NCBI GenBank assembly: GCA_015068335.1
Contig: SVKT01000020.1
Span: 1 to 17,776 of the forward strand
Direction: 5' to 3'
From: Oscillospiraceae bacterium
Lineage (GTDB): Bacteria > Bacillota > Clostridia > Oscillospirales > Oscillospiraceae
DNA: 17,776 nucleotides
The notes below the pieces were generated by a model, which saw only the letters and a program-made list of their open reading frames with translations, had not been told where the DNA came from and ran no database searches. Below, piece by piece: positions 1 through 6,218 of this stretch; the stretch's first letter is position 1, and each line of letters opens with the position of its first letter. A program made the translations under genes and the position numbers.

Positions 1-573
1 ATCTGGTCCACTGAGGCCGTCAAGGGCTCCAAGCGCTTCCTGGACCGCGTGTGGAATCTGGCGGAGAGTGCCTCCGACAGTTACGAGGAAACGCCCGCCA
101 ACCAGCCCATCCTCCACAAGACCATCAAGAAGGTCACGGACGATGTGGATACCCTGAAAATGAACACCGCCATCGCCGCTATGATGACCGCTGTCAACGA
201 ACTGTCCGCCAACGGCGTGACCCGCGGCGATATGAAGACCCTGCTGCAACTGCTCAGCCCCTTCGCACCTCACATTACCGAGGAACTGTGGGAGACCCTG
301 GGCTTTGCCGCCAGGGAAGGATGTATGTGCTGCCAGAGCGCCTGGCCTGTGTACGATGCCGCCAAGACCGTGGCTTCCACCGTGGATATGGCCGTTCAGG
401 TCAACGGCAAACTCAAAGGCGCCATCGCGATGCCTGCTGACAGCGAGGAGCCGGAAGTTGTGGAGGCCGCTCTGGCTGTGGACAAGGTGGCCAAGGCTGT
501 GGAAGGTATGAAGATCGTCAAGACCATTCTGGTCAAGAACCGTCTGGTGAACCTGATCGTCAAGCCGCAGTAA
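1..573 (+). CDS. leuS: Leucyl-tRNA synthetase, C-terminal part (5' truncated by window edge)
   Basis: The reading frame is open from base 1 and ends at TAA 571-573, so only the last 190 residues are present. It begins in the conserved segment GSKRFLDRVWNL, at the junction of the catalytic core and the anticodon-binding helical bundle of class I LeuRS. The helical segment LLQLLSPFAPHITEELWE (anticodon-binding domain) follows. The chain closes with the LeuRS C-terminal tRNA-binding domain (VQVNGKLKGAI, then alternating E/V/A helices and IVKTILVKNRLVNLIVK). LeuRS charges tRNA-Leu in the cytosol. A weak inverted repeat (584-589/599-604) follows the stop, but it has little GC and I do not call it a terminator. 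The family assignment is secure; the N-terminal part lies upstream of the window. Confidence 0.97.
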   Translation: MWSTEAVKGSKRFLDRVWNLAESASDSYEETPANQPILHKTIKKVTDDVDTLKMNTAIAAMMTAVNELSANGVTRGDMKTLLQLLSPFAPHITEELWETLGFAAREGCMCCQSAWPVYDAAKTVASTVDMAVQVNGKLKGAIAMPADSEEPEVVEAALAVDKVAKAVEGMKIVKTILVKNRLVNLIVKPQ

Positions 574-614
574 AAGGAATTTGCTGAAAAATACGGGATT
601 TCAGAAAAAATTCC

Positions 615-643
615 TTGACAATCGCTGTATGCGTCCGTATAAT
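615..643 (+). promoter_or_regulatory. rpsU promoter (sigma-A consensus)
   Basis: TTGACA at 615-620 and TATAAT at 638-643 are separated by 17 bp, a perfect match to the vegetative consensus. Transcription should start near 650, giving a leader of about 70 nt before rpsU. This separates rpsU from the upstream leuS transcript. Confidence 0.93.
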
Positions 644-655
644 ATCGTTGTTAAC

Positions 656-700
656 GCCATATTTTATGGCCCTTAAAGTATCCTGGATTTAGCCGGATAC
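656..700 (+). promoter_or_regulatory. rpsU 5' leader with two hairpins
   Basis: Two perfect inverted repeats lie between the promoter and the ribosome binding site. One is GCCATA/TATGGC (656-661/665-670, 3-nt loop). The other is GTATCC/GGATAC (678-683/695-700), which can extend by an inner GG/CC pair around a bulged T. Neither is followed by a U-tract, so they are not terminators. Ribosomal protein leaders are often autoregulated by the protein they encode; that role is only an inference here. The Shine-Dalgarno sequence (GGAGGGAGGG, 704-713) lies just 3' of the second hairpin. Confidence 0.5.
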
Positions 701-721
701 CTCGGAGGGAGGGAAATATAA

Positions 722-904
722 ATGTCTGAGATCCATGTGAAGGACGGCGAGTCCATCGACAGCGCACTGAAGCGTTTTAAGCGCAGTTGTGCCAAGGCCG
801 GTGTCATTGCCGAGGTCCGCAAGAGAGAGCATTATGAGAGCCCCAGTGTCAAGCGTCGCAAGAAGTCTGAGGCCGCTCGCAAGAACAAGAAGCGTTTCTA
901 TTAA
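722..904 (+). CDS. rpsU: 30S ribosomal protein bS21
   Basis: This encodes a 60-residue, strongly basic protein with the bS21 signature: an N-terminal acidic strand with GESIDSALKRFKR, then CAKAGVIAEVRKREHYE and a lysine/arginine tail KRRKKSEAARKNKKRF. Length and sequence are normal for Firmicutes. bS21 binds the 30S platform near the anti-Shine-Dalgarno end of 16S rRNA and contributes to initiation. The ATG at 722 follows a very strong purine-rich ribosome binding site at 704-713. The gene is monocistronic, bounded by a consensus promoter and a 13-bp hairpin terminator. Confidence 0.97.
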   Translation: MSEIHVKDGESIDSALKRFKRSCAKAGVIAEVRKREHYESPSVKRRKKSEAARKNKKRFY

Positions 905-911
905 TGCAAAG

Positions 912-949
912 AAAGTGCTGTGTCATTCGACACAGCACTTTTTCTTTTT
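912..949 (+). terminator. Intrinsic terminator of rpsU (probably bidirectional)
   Basis: A perfect 13-bp stem (912-924/929-941) with an ATTC loop is followed by a T-rich tail. On the opposite strand the stem is followed by CTTT, so it may also stop the convergent minus-strand gene that ends at 989. Confidence 0.95.
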
Positions 950-988
950 ATGTTTCTTCGATGTGGGCGGAGGCGCCTGTGTATCCCG

Positions 989-1768
989 TCAGGTTTGCGG
1001 AAACAATGCATCGGCGAGGTCTGCAATCTCCGCCCAGCGGAAAAAGGCGGCGGAGATGCCGAACTGCTGCCCCAGCCGCAGTTTTTCTTTCAGGGTGTCG
1101 GCGTCGTCAAAGAGGACAAAGCGGGTGGCACCGCTGCTGACGTATGTAAAGTAGCGGGCGCACAGTTCGGGAGAGAAAAACACCGCAGGCGCCTCCTGCG
1201 CCATCAGCGCCTGAAACACCTCTTCGCTCAAAGACGTGCCGACGCCGGAAGGACAGGGGAGCGGGAACTGCATCCGCACCCGGCTGACGTCCAGCGCCAG
1301 CCGATGAGTGCCCCAGCGGGCGGCAGCCTCCTGTAAATGCTCCGTCAGGCTTCCACCGGAGAGAGCGGTGTCCAGAAGGATCGCGGCGTCCGGGATGGAA
1401 ACGCCATAGGATTCCGGCAGATACAACCTGCGCTGTTCCGACCGAAGGATGCGTGCCAGCCTTGCGGCGAAGGTCAGCCGATCCTGAGTGGGCGGCTGCG
1501 TAAAGTTCAGCAAAACGCCGTCGTAAGCGCGGCGGCTGCACTCCCTGACGGCTGCGGCGCACAGCGTGTCCGGGTCGTCGATGAAGGGGGCGTTCTGGTC
1601 GCTGACGCAGAGGACGCCGCCGGGCGGAACGGTCAGTAGTGCGTTTTGCCGCAGCAGGGAAGACCCTGCGCCGATGTGATAGGCAGCGCAGGCAAGGGAT
1701 GGGCAGTGCTGCCGTGCAAAGGGAAGTTCGCCGAGGGCGGCGATCAGGTAGGTCTGCAATTGGGACAC
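989..1768 (-). CDS. Uncharacterised protein, GH18/TIM-barrel-like
   Basis: This is a protein of up to 259 residues with no signal peptide or membrane segment. I do not recognise a named family with certainty. The pattern resembles a small (beta/alpha)8 barrel of the glycoside hydrolase 18 type: a strand YDGVLLNF (82-89), a strand-helix pair RLALDVSRVRMQFPLP (156-171), FVLFDDADTLKEKLRL (217-232) and a closing segment FGISAAFFRWAEI (236-248) like the last barrel strand of GH18 proteins. The DxxDxDxE catalytic motif of GH18 is absent after YDG, so hydrolase activity is doubtful. The longest start is GTG 1768, but the sequence AAGGGGG abuts that codon. TTG at 1757-1759, in frame three codons later, sits 8 nt from it and is the better start. 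The gene is divergent from yqeG and has no clear promoter of its own. Function unknown. Confidence 0.7.
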   Translation of the reverse strand: MSQLQTYLIAALGELPFARQHCPSLACAAYHIGAGSSLLRQNALLTVPPGGVLCVSDQNAPFIDDPDTLCAAAVRECSRRAYDGVLLNFTQPPTQDRLTFAARLARILRSEQRRLYLPESYGVSIPDAAILLDTALSGGSLTEHLQEAAARWGTHRLALDVSRVRMQFPLPCPSGVGTSLSEEVFQALMAQEAPAVFFSPELCARYFTYVSSGATRFVLFDDADTLKEKLRLGQQFGISAAFFRWAEIADLADALFPQT

Positions 1769-1772
1769 CCCC

Positions 1773-1801
1773 TTGTAGAAGTGGGGAAATTCTGGTATAC
1801 T
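1773..1801 (+). promoter_or_regulatory. yqeG promoter (extended -10)
   Basis: TTGTAG (1773-1778), a 17-bp spacer and TATACT (1796-1801), with TG at 1793-1794 making an extended -10. The start would fall near 1808, about 25 nt upstream of the yqeG ATG. It overlaps the translation start region of the divergent gene. Confidence 0.7.
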
Positions 1802-1833
1802 TTCTTTAATGTTATGCAGATGAGGAGCCGCTT

Positions 1834-2346
1834 ATGCCGTTATCGCTGATACCCCACCGGCTGTTTACCCACTATACGGAGATCACGCCGGAATATTTGC
1901 GGGAAAAAGGGATCACCCTTCTTTTGAGTGACCTGGATTTCACCCTGGCCCCCAAATCCGTACGCCGTCCCAATGAGGAACTGCGCGCGTGGATTGCACA
2001 ACTTAATGCTGCGGGGATCGACTTTATGATCGTGTCCAATAACCGATCCGGTGCGCGGGTCACGGAATTCTGCGCCGATCTGGGCGTTCCGTATCAGGGG
2101 CACGCGGGAAAACCTTCCACCCGGGGACTGACAGCCGCGATGGCGCGAGCAAACACGGACCGGGCGCACACCGCTATGCTGGGGGACAAACTGCTGACGG
2201 ATATGCTGGCGGCCAATCGCGCCGGTGTGCTGGCACTGATGGTGGAGCCGCTGGGCGGTCCGGTGACGCTCTGGCAGAAAGTACTTCACGCGCTGCAAGC
2301 GCCTTTCAAGGCAGTCTGCCGCCGCCGAATGGTGAAAAATGGCTGA
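1834..2346 (+). CDS. yqeG: YqeG family HAD-IIIA phosphatase
   Basis: This 170-residue protein matches the YqeG family in length and all HAD motifs. Motif I is SDLDFTLAP (D33, D35, T37), motif II VSNN (S68), motif III lysine AGKPS (K93), and motif IV LGDKLLTDMLAANRAG (D118, D123). The position usually filled by Asn in DLDNT is Phe here, a tolerated site. YqeG proteins are cytosolic phosphatases of uncertain substrate. In Bacillus yqeG heads a cluster with yqeH, aroE, nadD and yqeK; none of these follow directly here. The ATG at 1834 has the ribosome binding site GAGGAG (1822-1827) six bases upstream. efp follows downstream from its own promoter. Confidence 0.92.
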   Translation: MPLSLIPHRLFTHYTEITPEYLREKGITLLLSDLDFTLAPKSVRRPNEELRAWIAQLNAAGIDFMIVSNNRSGARVTEFCADLGVPYQGHAGKPSTRGLTAAMARANTDRAHTAMLGDKLLTDMLAANRAGVLALMVEPLGGPVTLWQKVLHALQAPFKAVCRRRMVKNG

Positions 2347-2373
2347 AAAATAAGGAAACTGCCTGAAAAATAC

Positions 2374-2402
2374 TTGCAATAACGGGCAACATACGGTAAA
2401 AT
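2374..2402 (+). promoter_or_regulatory. efp promoter
   Basis: TTGCAA (2374-2379), 17 bp, TAAAAT (2397-2402). The predicted start near 2409 leaves a leader of about 80 nt before efp. In it CCTCC (2445-2449) could pair either with GAGG at 2436-2439 or with the GGAGG of the ribosome binding site (2478-2482). Confidence 0.8.
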
Positions 2403-2490
2403 AATTTCGGTAATTTCACTAGATATGGAAAAAACGAGGAAATGCCTCCCGCAGGTCATTTTCTCGCAGATTTGTGAGGAGGAAAAAATT

Positions 2491-3060
2491 ATGCCTACCA
2501 TTACTGCCGGCGATTTCCGGAATGGCGTTACTTTCGAGATGGACGGCAAGGTTATGACCGTTGTCGAGTTCCAGCACGTGAAGCCCGGTAAGGGCGCCGC
2601 GTTCGTGCGCACCAAGTATAGAAACGTGATGACCGGTGCCATCCGCGAGGAGTCCTTCAACCCCACCGCCAAGTTCGAGCAGGCCACCGTGGAGCGCAGA
2701 GATGCCGAGTACAGTTACAACGACGGCGATCTGTACTACTTTATGGATCCCGAGACCTTTGATATGGTCCCCCTGAATGCCGACGTTCTGGGCGATGCCT
2801 TCAAGTTCGTCAAGGAGAATACCGTCTGCAAACTGCTGAGTTACAAGGGCAGCGTGTTCTCTGTGGAAGCCCCCAACTTTATGGAACTGGTGGTCACCGA
2901 GACCGAGCCCGGCGTGAAGGGCGATACCGCCACCAACGTCACCAAGGCTGCTACGCTGGAAACCGGCGCTGTGATCAAGGTGCCCCTGTTCATCAGCGAG
3001 GGCGAGAAGATCCAGGTCGACACCCGTACCGGCGAATATGTCGGCCGCGTGAAGGAATAA
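2491..3060 (+). CDS. efp: Translation elongation factor P
   Basis: This encodes the 189-residue EF-P, which binds between the P and E sites and relieves ribosome stalling at polyproline. The three-domain beta-barrel sequence is complete: the KOW-like N-domain MPTITAGDFRNG, the conserved loop HVKPGKGAAFVRTK with the potentially modified lysine K34, OB domain II, and OB domain III ending GEKIQVDTRTGEYVGRV. The start chosen is ATG 2491, preceded by GAGGAGG (2476-2482). An in-frame ATG at 2425 would add 22 residues but has no ribosome binding site and does not fit the family N-terminus. A lysine in the loop is compatible with Bacillus-type 5-aminopentanol modification or with no modification. No modification enzyme is visible nearby. 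Confidence 0.98.
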   Translation: MPTITAGDFRNGVTFEMDGKVMTVVEFQHVKPGKGAAFVRTKYRNVMTGAIREESFNPTAKFEQATVERRDAEYSYNDGDLYYFMDPETFDMVPLNADVLGDAFKFVKENTVCKLLSYKGSVFSVEAPNFMELVVTETEPGVKGDTATNVTKAATLETGAVIKVPLFISEGEKIQVDTRTGEYVGRVKE

Positions 3061-3074
3061 TTCAAACGATAACA

Positions 3075-3101
3075 AGAGGGGGGATGACACATCCCCCCTC
3101 T
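3075..3101 (+). other. Strong stem-loop between efp and the CD1247-type gene
   Basis: An 11-bp GC-rich stem, AGAGGGGGGAT (3075-3085) with its exact complement (3091-3101) and a 5-nt loop, begins 14 bases after the efp stop. The tail is not U-rich (CGGTCAAATTTAC), so termination is probably partial. No convincing promoter lies between it and the next gene. It may work as an attenuator or as a 3'-end stabiliser that lowers downstream expression relative to efp. Confidence 0.6.
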
Positions 3102-3136
3102 CGGTCAAATTTACTTTTACGGAAGGAGCAACTGCT

Positions 3137-3571
3137 ATGGAAATTATGGAGAAGGTCGCCTATCTGAAAGGCCTGGCCGAGGGTATGGAACTGGATACCG
3201 AGAAGAAGGAGGGTAAACTGCTCTCTGCGATCATCGACGTTCTGGAAGATATTGCTCTGGATCTGGAAGACCTGTGGGATAACGATGCCGAACTGGCCGA
3301 GGGCCTGGACGTGGTCAGCGACGATCTGGAAGACGTTGAGAGCGTGATCTTCGACGACGAGTTCGACGAGGACGAGGATGAGGATGACTACTACGAGGAC
3401 GAACTGGATAAGGACGAGGATTGCTATGCAACCACTTGTCCCACCTGTGAGGAGAGCATCTTCTTTGACGAGAGCATTCTGGAAGACGGCGAAGTGATCT
3501 GCCCCAACTGCGGCGAGAAGTTGGAGTTCGATCTGGACAGCCTGGAAGAAGAGGAAGCAGACGAGGAGTGA
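3137..3571 (+). CDS. CD1247-type protein: N-terminal helical domain, acidic linker, zinc ribbon
   Basis: A 144-residue, extremely acidic protein. The N-terminus EKVAYLKGLAEGMELD (5-20) is the recognisable start of the clostridial CD1247 N-terminal domain family. A helical region follows to about residue 70, then a low-complexity Asp/Glu run with scattered Tyr (71-95). A four-cysteine zinc ribbon, CPTC (C101, C104) and CPNCGEKLEF (C122, C125), is followed by an acidic tail. The function is not known. The ribbon suggests binding to RNA, DNA or a protein partner, and the acidic stretch could mimic nucleic acid. The family often neighbours efp in Clostridia (from memory), and here it lies 76 bp downstream with no promoter seen between them. 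ATG 3137 follows GGAAGGAG (3121-3128); the in-frame ATG at 3146 is too far from it. Confidence 0.88.
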   Translation: MEIMEKVAYLKGLAEGMELDTEKKEGKLLSAIIDVLEDIALDLEDLWDNDAELAEGLDVVSDDLEDVESVIFDDEFDEDEDEDDYYEDELDKDEDCYATTCPTCEESIFFDESILEDGEVICPNCGEKLEFDLDSLEEEEADEE

Positions 3572-3598
3572 TCCCGTTTCCTGCCAAAGAACCGCATA

Positions 3599-3635
3599 AA
3601 AAGCCCGGTGCATCAGCACCGGGCTTTTGTTTTTT
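3599..3635 (+). terminator. Bidirectional terminator between the CD1247-type gene and coaW
   Basis: A perfect 13-bp stem (3599-3611/3616-3628) with an ATCA loop is followed by GTTTTTT on the plus strand. The minus strand reads into a T-run as well. The two convergent genes end on either side of it, so it should serve both. Confidence 0.93.
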
Positions 3636-4467
3636 ACTTCTGCTCATCCAGGCTGCACAGCGCCGCGCCGATGGCGGTGGCGAAAGTGGCGTTTTCGGGA
3701 ATGATATAGTGGATGCCGTAGAGACGTTCAAAAGTCTCAAAGTTGGCCTTTACCTGCTCCATCGTGGTCATAGAGCCGATGAGAACGGCGGTTTGGGTGT
3801 TGCAGCAGCGGCAGGCAAGGACTGTCATCGTGCCGATGGCCTGCAAGACCAGATTGACCGCGCCGGCGGCAAGGTCTGCGGAGGAGGCGTCCTCTGCCAG
3901 ATTGCCGAAGTTGGCAGCCGTCAGGGTGGGGTCGAGGGTAGCGGCGGGATTGCAGGTGATGTCCGCGATGGTCAGATCCACGTTGGCAAGGTCGCCCTGT
4001 GCCGCCAGTTTTTTGATCTGACCGAAGCGTTCCATCCCCACCAGTTTGTGGCACAGGCCACCCAGTGTGCCGCCCCCGATGCCGCTGCCGCACAGATGTT
4101 GCACCGTGCCGCCTTTCTCCGCCCAGAGGAAGGCCGTGCCGGTGCCCATCGTGGCCACCACGGCGGAAGTCTGGCCGGAAAGCGCCAGGGCGCCGGTGCC
4201 GCTGGCGGAAAACTCATCTACCTTGCGAGTAGGAAGACCGTAAATATCGCCCTCCACGTAACTTGCGCCCACGCCGGTCAGAACGATCTGACGGACGTCC
4301 CCCAGAGAGAGGTGGTTGCTGAGCAGAAAGTTGCCCAGCGCGCCGTACAGACTGGTGATCTGATCCTCTGCCCGCACGCGCAGCATAGAAACGATGCTGC
4401 CGTCGGTGCGCAGACCTACGATTTTTGTGGTGGAGCCGCCGATGTCGATTCCAAGGATCACATCCAT
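3634..4467 (-). CDS. coaW: Type II pantothenate kinase
   Basis: This 277-residue protein of the ASKHA fold phosphorylates pantothenate, the first step of CoA synthesis. It has the phosphate-1 loop GIDIGGSTTK (6-15), the adjacent pair VDEF with the candidate catalytic Glu E85, the glycine-rich phosphate-2 segment MGTGTAF (107-113), and GSGIGGGTLGGL (127-138), characteristic of the eukaryote-like PanK-II family found in staphylococci, bacilli and some clostridia. Family members of this type are typically resistant to CoA feedback; I infer the same here. ATG 4467 has the ribosome binding site AGAGGT a few bases upstream on the minus strand. The gene has its own consensus promoter, divergent from pncB. 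Confidence 0.93.
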   Translation of the reverse strand: MDVILGIDIGGSTTKIVGLRTDGSIVSMLRVRAEDQITSLYGALGNFLLSNHLSLGDVRQIVLTGVGASYVEGDIYGLPTRKVDEFSASGTGALALSGQTSAVVATMGTGTAFLWAEKGGTVQHLCGSGIGGGTLGGLCHKLVGMERFGQIKKLAAQGDLANVDLTIADITCNPAATLDPTLTAANFGNLAEDASSADLAAGAVNLVLQAIGTMTVLACRCCNTQTAVLIGSMTTMEQVKANFETFERLYGIHYIIPENATFATAIGAALCSLDEQK

Positions 4468-4514
4468 AGCAATGACCTCTCTTGAAGCGGGTACGCCGCC
4501 TTAGTTTCCTATCC

Positions 4515-4543
4515 ATCATAGAGGAGTGCCGTAGCAATGTCAA
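4515..4543 (-). promoter_or_regulatory. coaW promoter (minus strand)
   Basis: On the minus strand TTGACA (4543-4538) and TATGAT (4520-4515) are separated by 17 bp. The start would be near 4508, leaving a leader of about 40 nt. It lies 38 bp from the pncB -35 box on the other strand, so the two promoters are back to back. Confidence 0.88.
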
Positions 4544-4581
4544 ATGGATTTCCGATTTTTGACGGAAAAACGGAAAAAAGA

Positions 4582-4609
4582 TTGCTTTTTCAGCCGTTCC
4601 TGTTATAAT
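4582..4609 (+). promoter_or_regulatory. pncB promoter (extended -10)
   Basis: TTGCTT (4582-4587), a 16-bp spacer and TATAAT (4604-4609), with TG at 4601-4602 giving an extended -10. The start would be near 4616, about 37 nt before the pncB ATG. No clear operator is visible. Confidence 0.8.
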
Positions 4610-4652
4610 CAGGGCAGGTGACAAGACACCGATTTCGCATTTGAGGTGCTTT

Positions 4653-6101
4653 ATGAACAGAGATAAAAAGTTGAATATGACGATGCTCTGCGACTTCTAC
4701 GAACTGACGATGGGCAACGGCTATTTTCAGGCCGGTTATCAGGACCGGATCACATATTTTGACGTGTTCTTCCGCGACGTGCCGGATCGGGGTGGCTTTG
4801 CCGTGTGCGCCGGTCTGGACCAGATCATCGACTATATCCTTGACCTGCACTTCGACGAGGAGGACATTGCCTACCTGCGGAGCAAGGGCCTGTTTTCGGA
4901 AGAGTTTCTGGCCTATTTGAAGGATTTCCGCTTTACAGGTGATATTTGGGCGATCCCGGAAGGCACGCCCATTTTCCCCCGGGAGCCGGTGCTGACGGTT
5001 CGCGCGCCCGCCATCCAGGCGCAGTTGATCGAAACCTTTTTGCTGCTGAGCATCAACCACCAGAGCCTGATCGCTACCAAGGCCAATCGCATCGTCCGTG
5101 CAGCCCAGGGCCGCACCGTGCTGGAATTCGGTTCCCGCCGGGCGCAGGGCATCAACGGCGCCATCTCCGGCGCCAGAGCCGCGTATATCGGCGGCTGCAA
5201 GGGCACGGCCTGCACCATTTCCGATGAACTGTACGGCGTTCCTGCTGGCGGCACGATGGCGCATTCCTGGGTGCAGATGTTCGATTCCCAGTACGAGGCG
5301 TTCAAGACCTACTGCCAGGTCTATCCCAACAATGCGACGCTTCTGGTGGATACCTACAACGTGCTGGGCTCCGGTATTCCCGATGCCATCCGCGCTTTCA
5401 ACGAGGTACTGAAACCTCTTGGTATCAAGAAGTGCGGCATCCGGCTGGACTCCGGCGACATCGCGTATCTGTCCAAGGAAGCCAGAAAAATGCTGGATGA
5501 GGCGGGCTGGACGGAGTGCCAGATCTCTGCGTCCAACTCTCTGGACGAGTATATCATCCGTGACCTGCTGCGTCAGGACGCCAAGTTGGATCTGTTCGGC
5601 GTGGGCGAGCGGCTCATCACCGCCAGCAGCCAGCCGGTCTTTGGCGGCGTCTATAAACTGGCGGCTGTGGAGGACGCTGACGGCAACATCATCCCCAAGA
5701 TCAAGGTCAGCGAAAATGTGGATAAGATCACCAACCCCCACTTCAAGAAAGTCTACCGTATTTACGACAAAAAGAGCGGCAAGGCCGAGGCGGATTATAT
5801 TACCCTCTGGGACGAGGAAGTGGATGAATCCAAGCCGCTGGAACTGTTTGATCCTCAGGCTACGTGGAAACGAAAGACTTACACCAGTTACGTGGCAAAG
5901 CCGTTGCAGGTGCCTGTGTTCCTCAAAGGCGAACTGGTATACGAGCGGCCTGCCTTGCAGGACATCCAGCAGTACTGCCGCCAGCAGGTGGACTCGCTGT
6001 GGGATGAGGTGAAGCGCTTTGAAAATCCCCATACCTTCTATGTGGATCTCAGCCAGAAGTTGTGGGACATCAAACAGCAACTTCTGCGCGGAAAGAAGTA
6101 A
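4653..6101 (+). CDS. pncB: Nicotinate phosphoribosyltransferase
   Basis: This 482-residue enzyme makes nicotinate mononucleotide from nicotinate and PRPP, with ATP coupling, in NAD salvage (Preiss-Handler pathway). Recognisable blocks in order are MLCDFYELTMGNGYF at the N-terminus, the substrate loop FGSRRAQG (159-166), GVPAGGTMAHSWVQMF with H204 as the probable phosphorylated histidine, LVDTYNVLGSGIPDA, the PRPP-binding strand GIRLDSGDIAYLSKEA, ISASNSLDEYII, and GVGERLITASSQPVFGG. The length fits the clostridial NAPRT type. ATG 4653 is chosen because TGAGGTG (4642-4648) precedes it by about 5 nt; the TTG at 4641 overlaps that site. It is monocistronic with a hairpin terminator, and divergent from coaW. 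Confidence 0.96.
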   Translation: MNRDKKLNMTMLCDFYELTMGNGYFQAGYQDRITYFDVFFRDVPDRGGFAVCAGLDQIIDYILDLHFDEEDIAYLRSKGLFSEEFLAYLKDFRFTGDIWAIPEGTPIFPREPVLTVRAPAIQAQLIETFLLLSINHQSLIATKANRIVRAAQGRTVLEFGSRRAQGINGAISGARAAYIGGCKGTACTISDELYGVPAGGTMAHSWVQMFDSQYEAFKTYCQVYPNNATLLVDTYNVLGSGIPDAIRAFNEVLKPLGIKKCGIRLDSGDIAYLSKEARKMLDEAGWTECQISASNSLDEYIIRDLLRQDAKLDLFGVGERLITASSQPVFGGVYKLAAVEDADGNIIPKIKVSENVDKITNPHFKKVYRIYDKKSGKAEADYITLWDEEVDESKPLELFDPQATWKRKTYTSYVAKPLQVPVFLKGELVYERPALQDIQQYCRQQVDSLWDEVKRFENPHTFYVDLSQKLWDIKQQLLRGKK

Positions 6102-6107
6102 CAATTG

Positions 6108-6140
6108 CCGCGGTCCGGAAACGGGCCGCGGTATTTTGTT
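6108..6140 (+). terminator. pncB intrinsic terminator
   Basis: A 9-bp GC-rich stem with one G-U pair (6108-6116/6123-6131) and a 6-nt loop is followed by TATTTTGTT. It begins 7 bases after the pncB stop. Confidence 0.88.
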
Positions 6141-6152
6141 ACGGAATCGTTG

Positions 6153-6181
6153 TTGAAGCATAGGGCAGATTTGCGTATAAT
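6153..6181 (+). promoter_or_regulatory. cls-ttcA-like operon promoter
   Basis: TTGAAG (6153-6158), 17 bp, TATAAT (6176-6181). The start near 6188 leaves about 31 nt before the cls ATG. It lies directly after the pncB terminator. Confidence 0.83.
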
Positions 6182-6218
6182 AGAATCAAAAGGACAAACC
6201 GAAAGAGGAGGGTGCGTT

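Noticed and set aside
584..604. Inverted repeat CTGAAA/TTTCAG after leuS
   Set aside because: The six-pair AT-rich stem is followed by As rather than Ts on the plus strand, so it is not a convincing terminator.
3350..3425. Repetitive GAC/GAG-rich DNA that could be taken for a tandem repeat
   Set aside because: It encodes the Asp/Glu-rich linker of the CD1247-type protein; there is no fixed repeat unit and no array structure.
2419..3619. Minus-strand open frames opposite efp and the CD1247-type gene
   Set aside because: They are hydrophobic or low-complexity mirror frames of acidic genes that carry firm family signatures on the plus strand.
3568..4485. Plus-strand open frame of 305 codons opposite coaW
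   Set aside because: It crosses a strong terminator and the coaW reading frame, and the sequence has no protein-like motif.
4590..6161. Minus-strand open frame of 523 codons opposite pncB
   Set aside because: pncB has all NAPRT motifs, a promoter and a terminator. The opposite frame has no recognisable domain and overlaps both regulatory regions.
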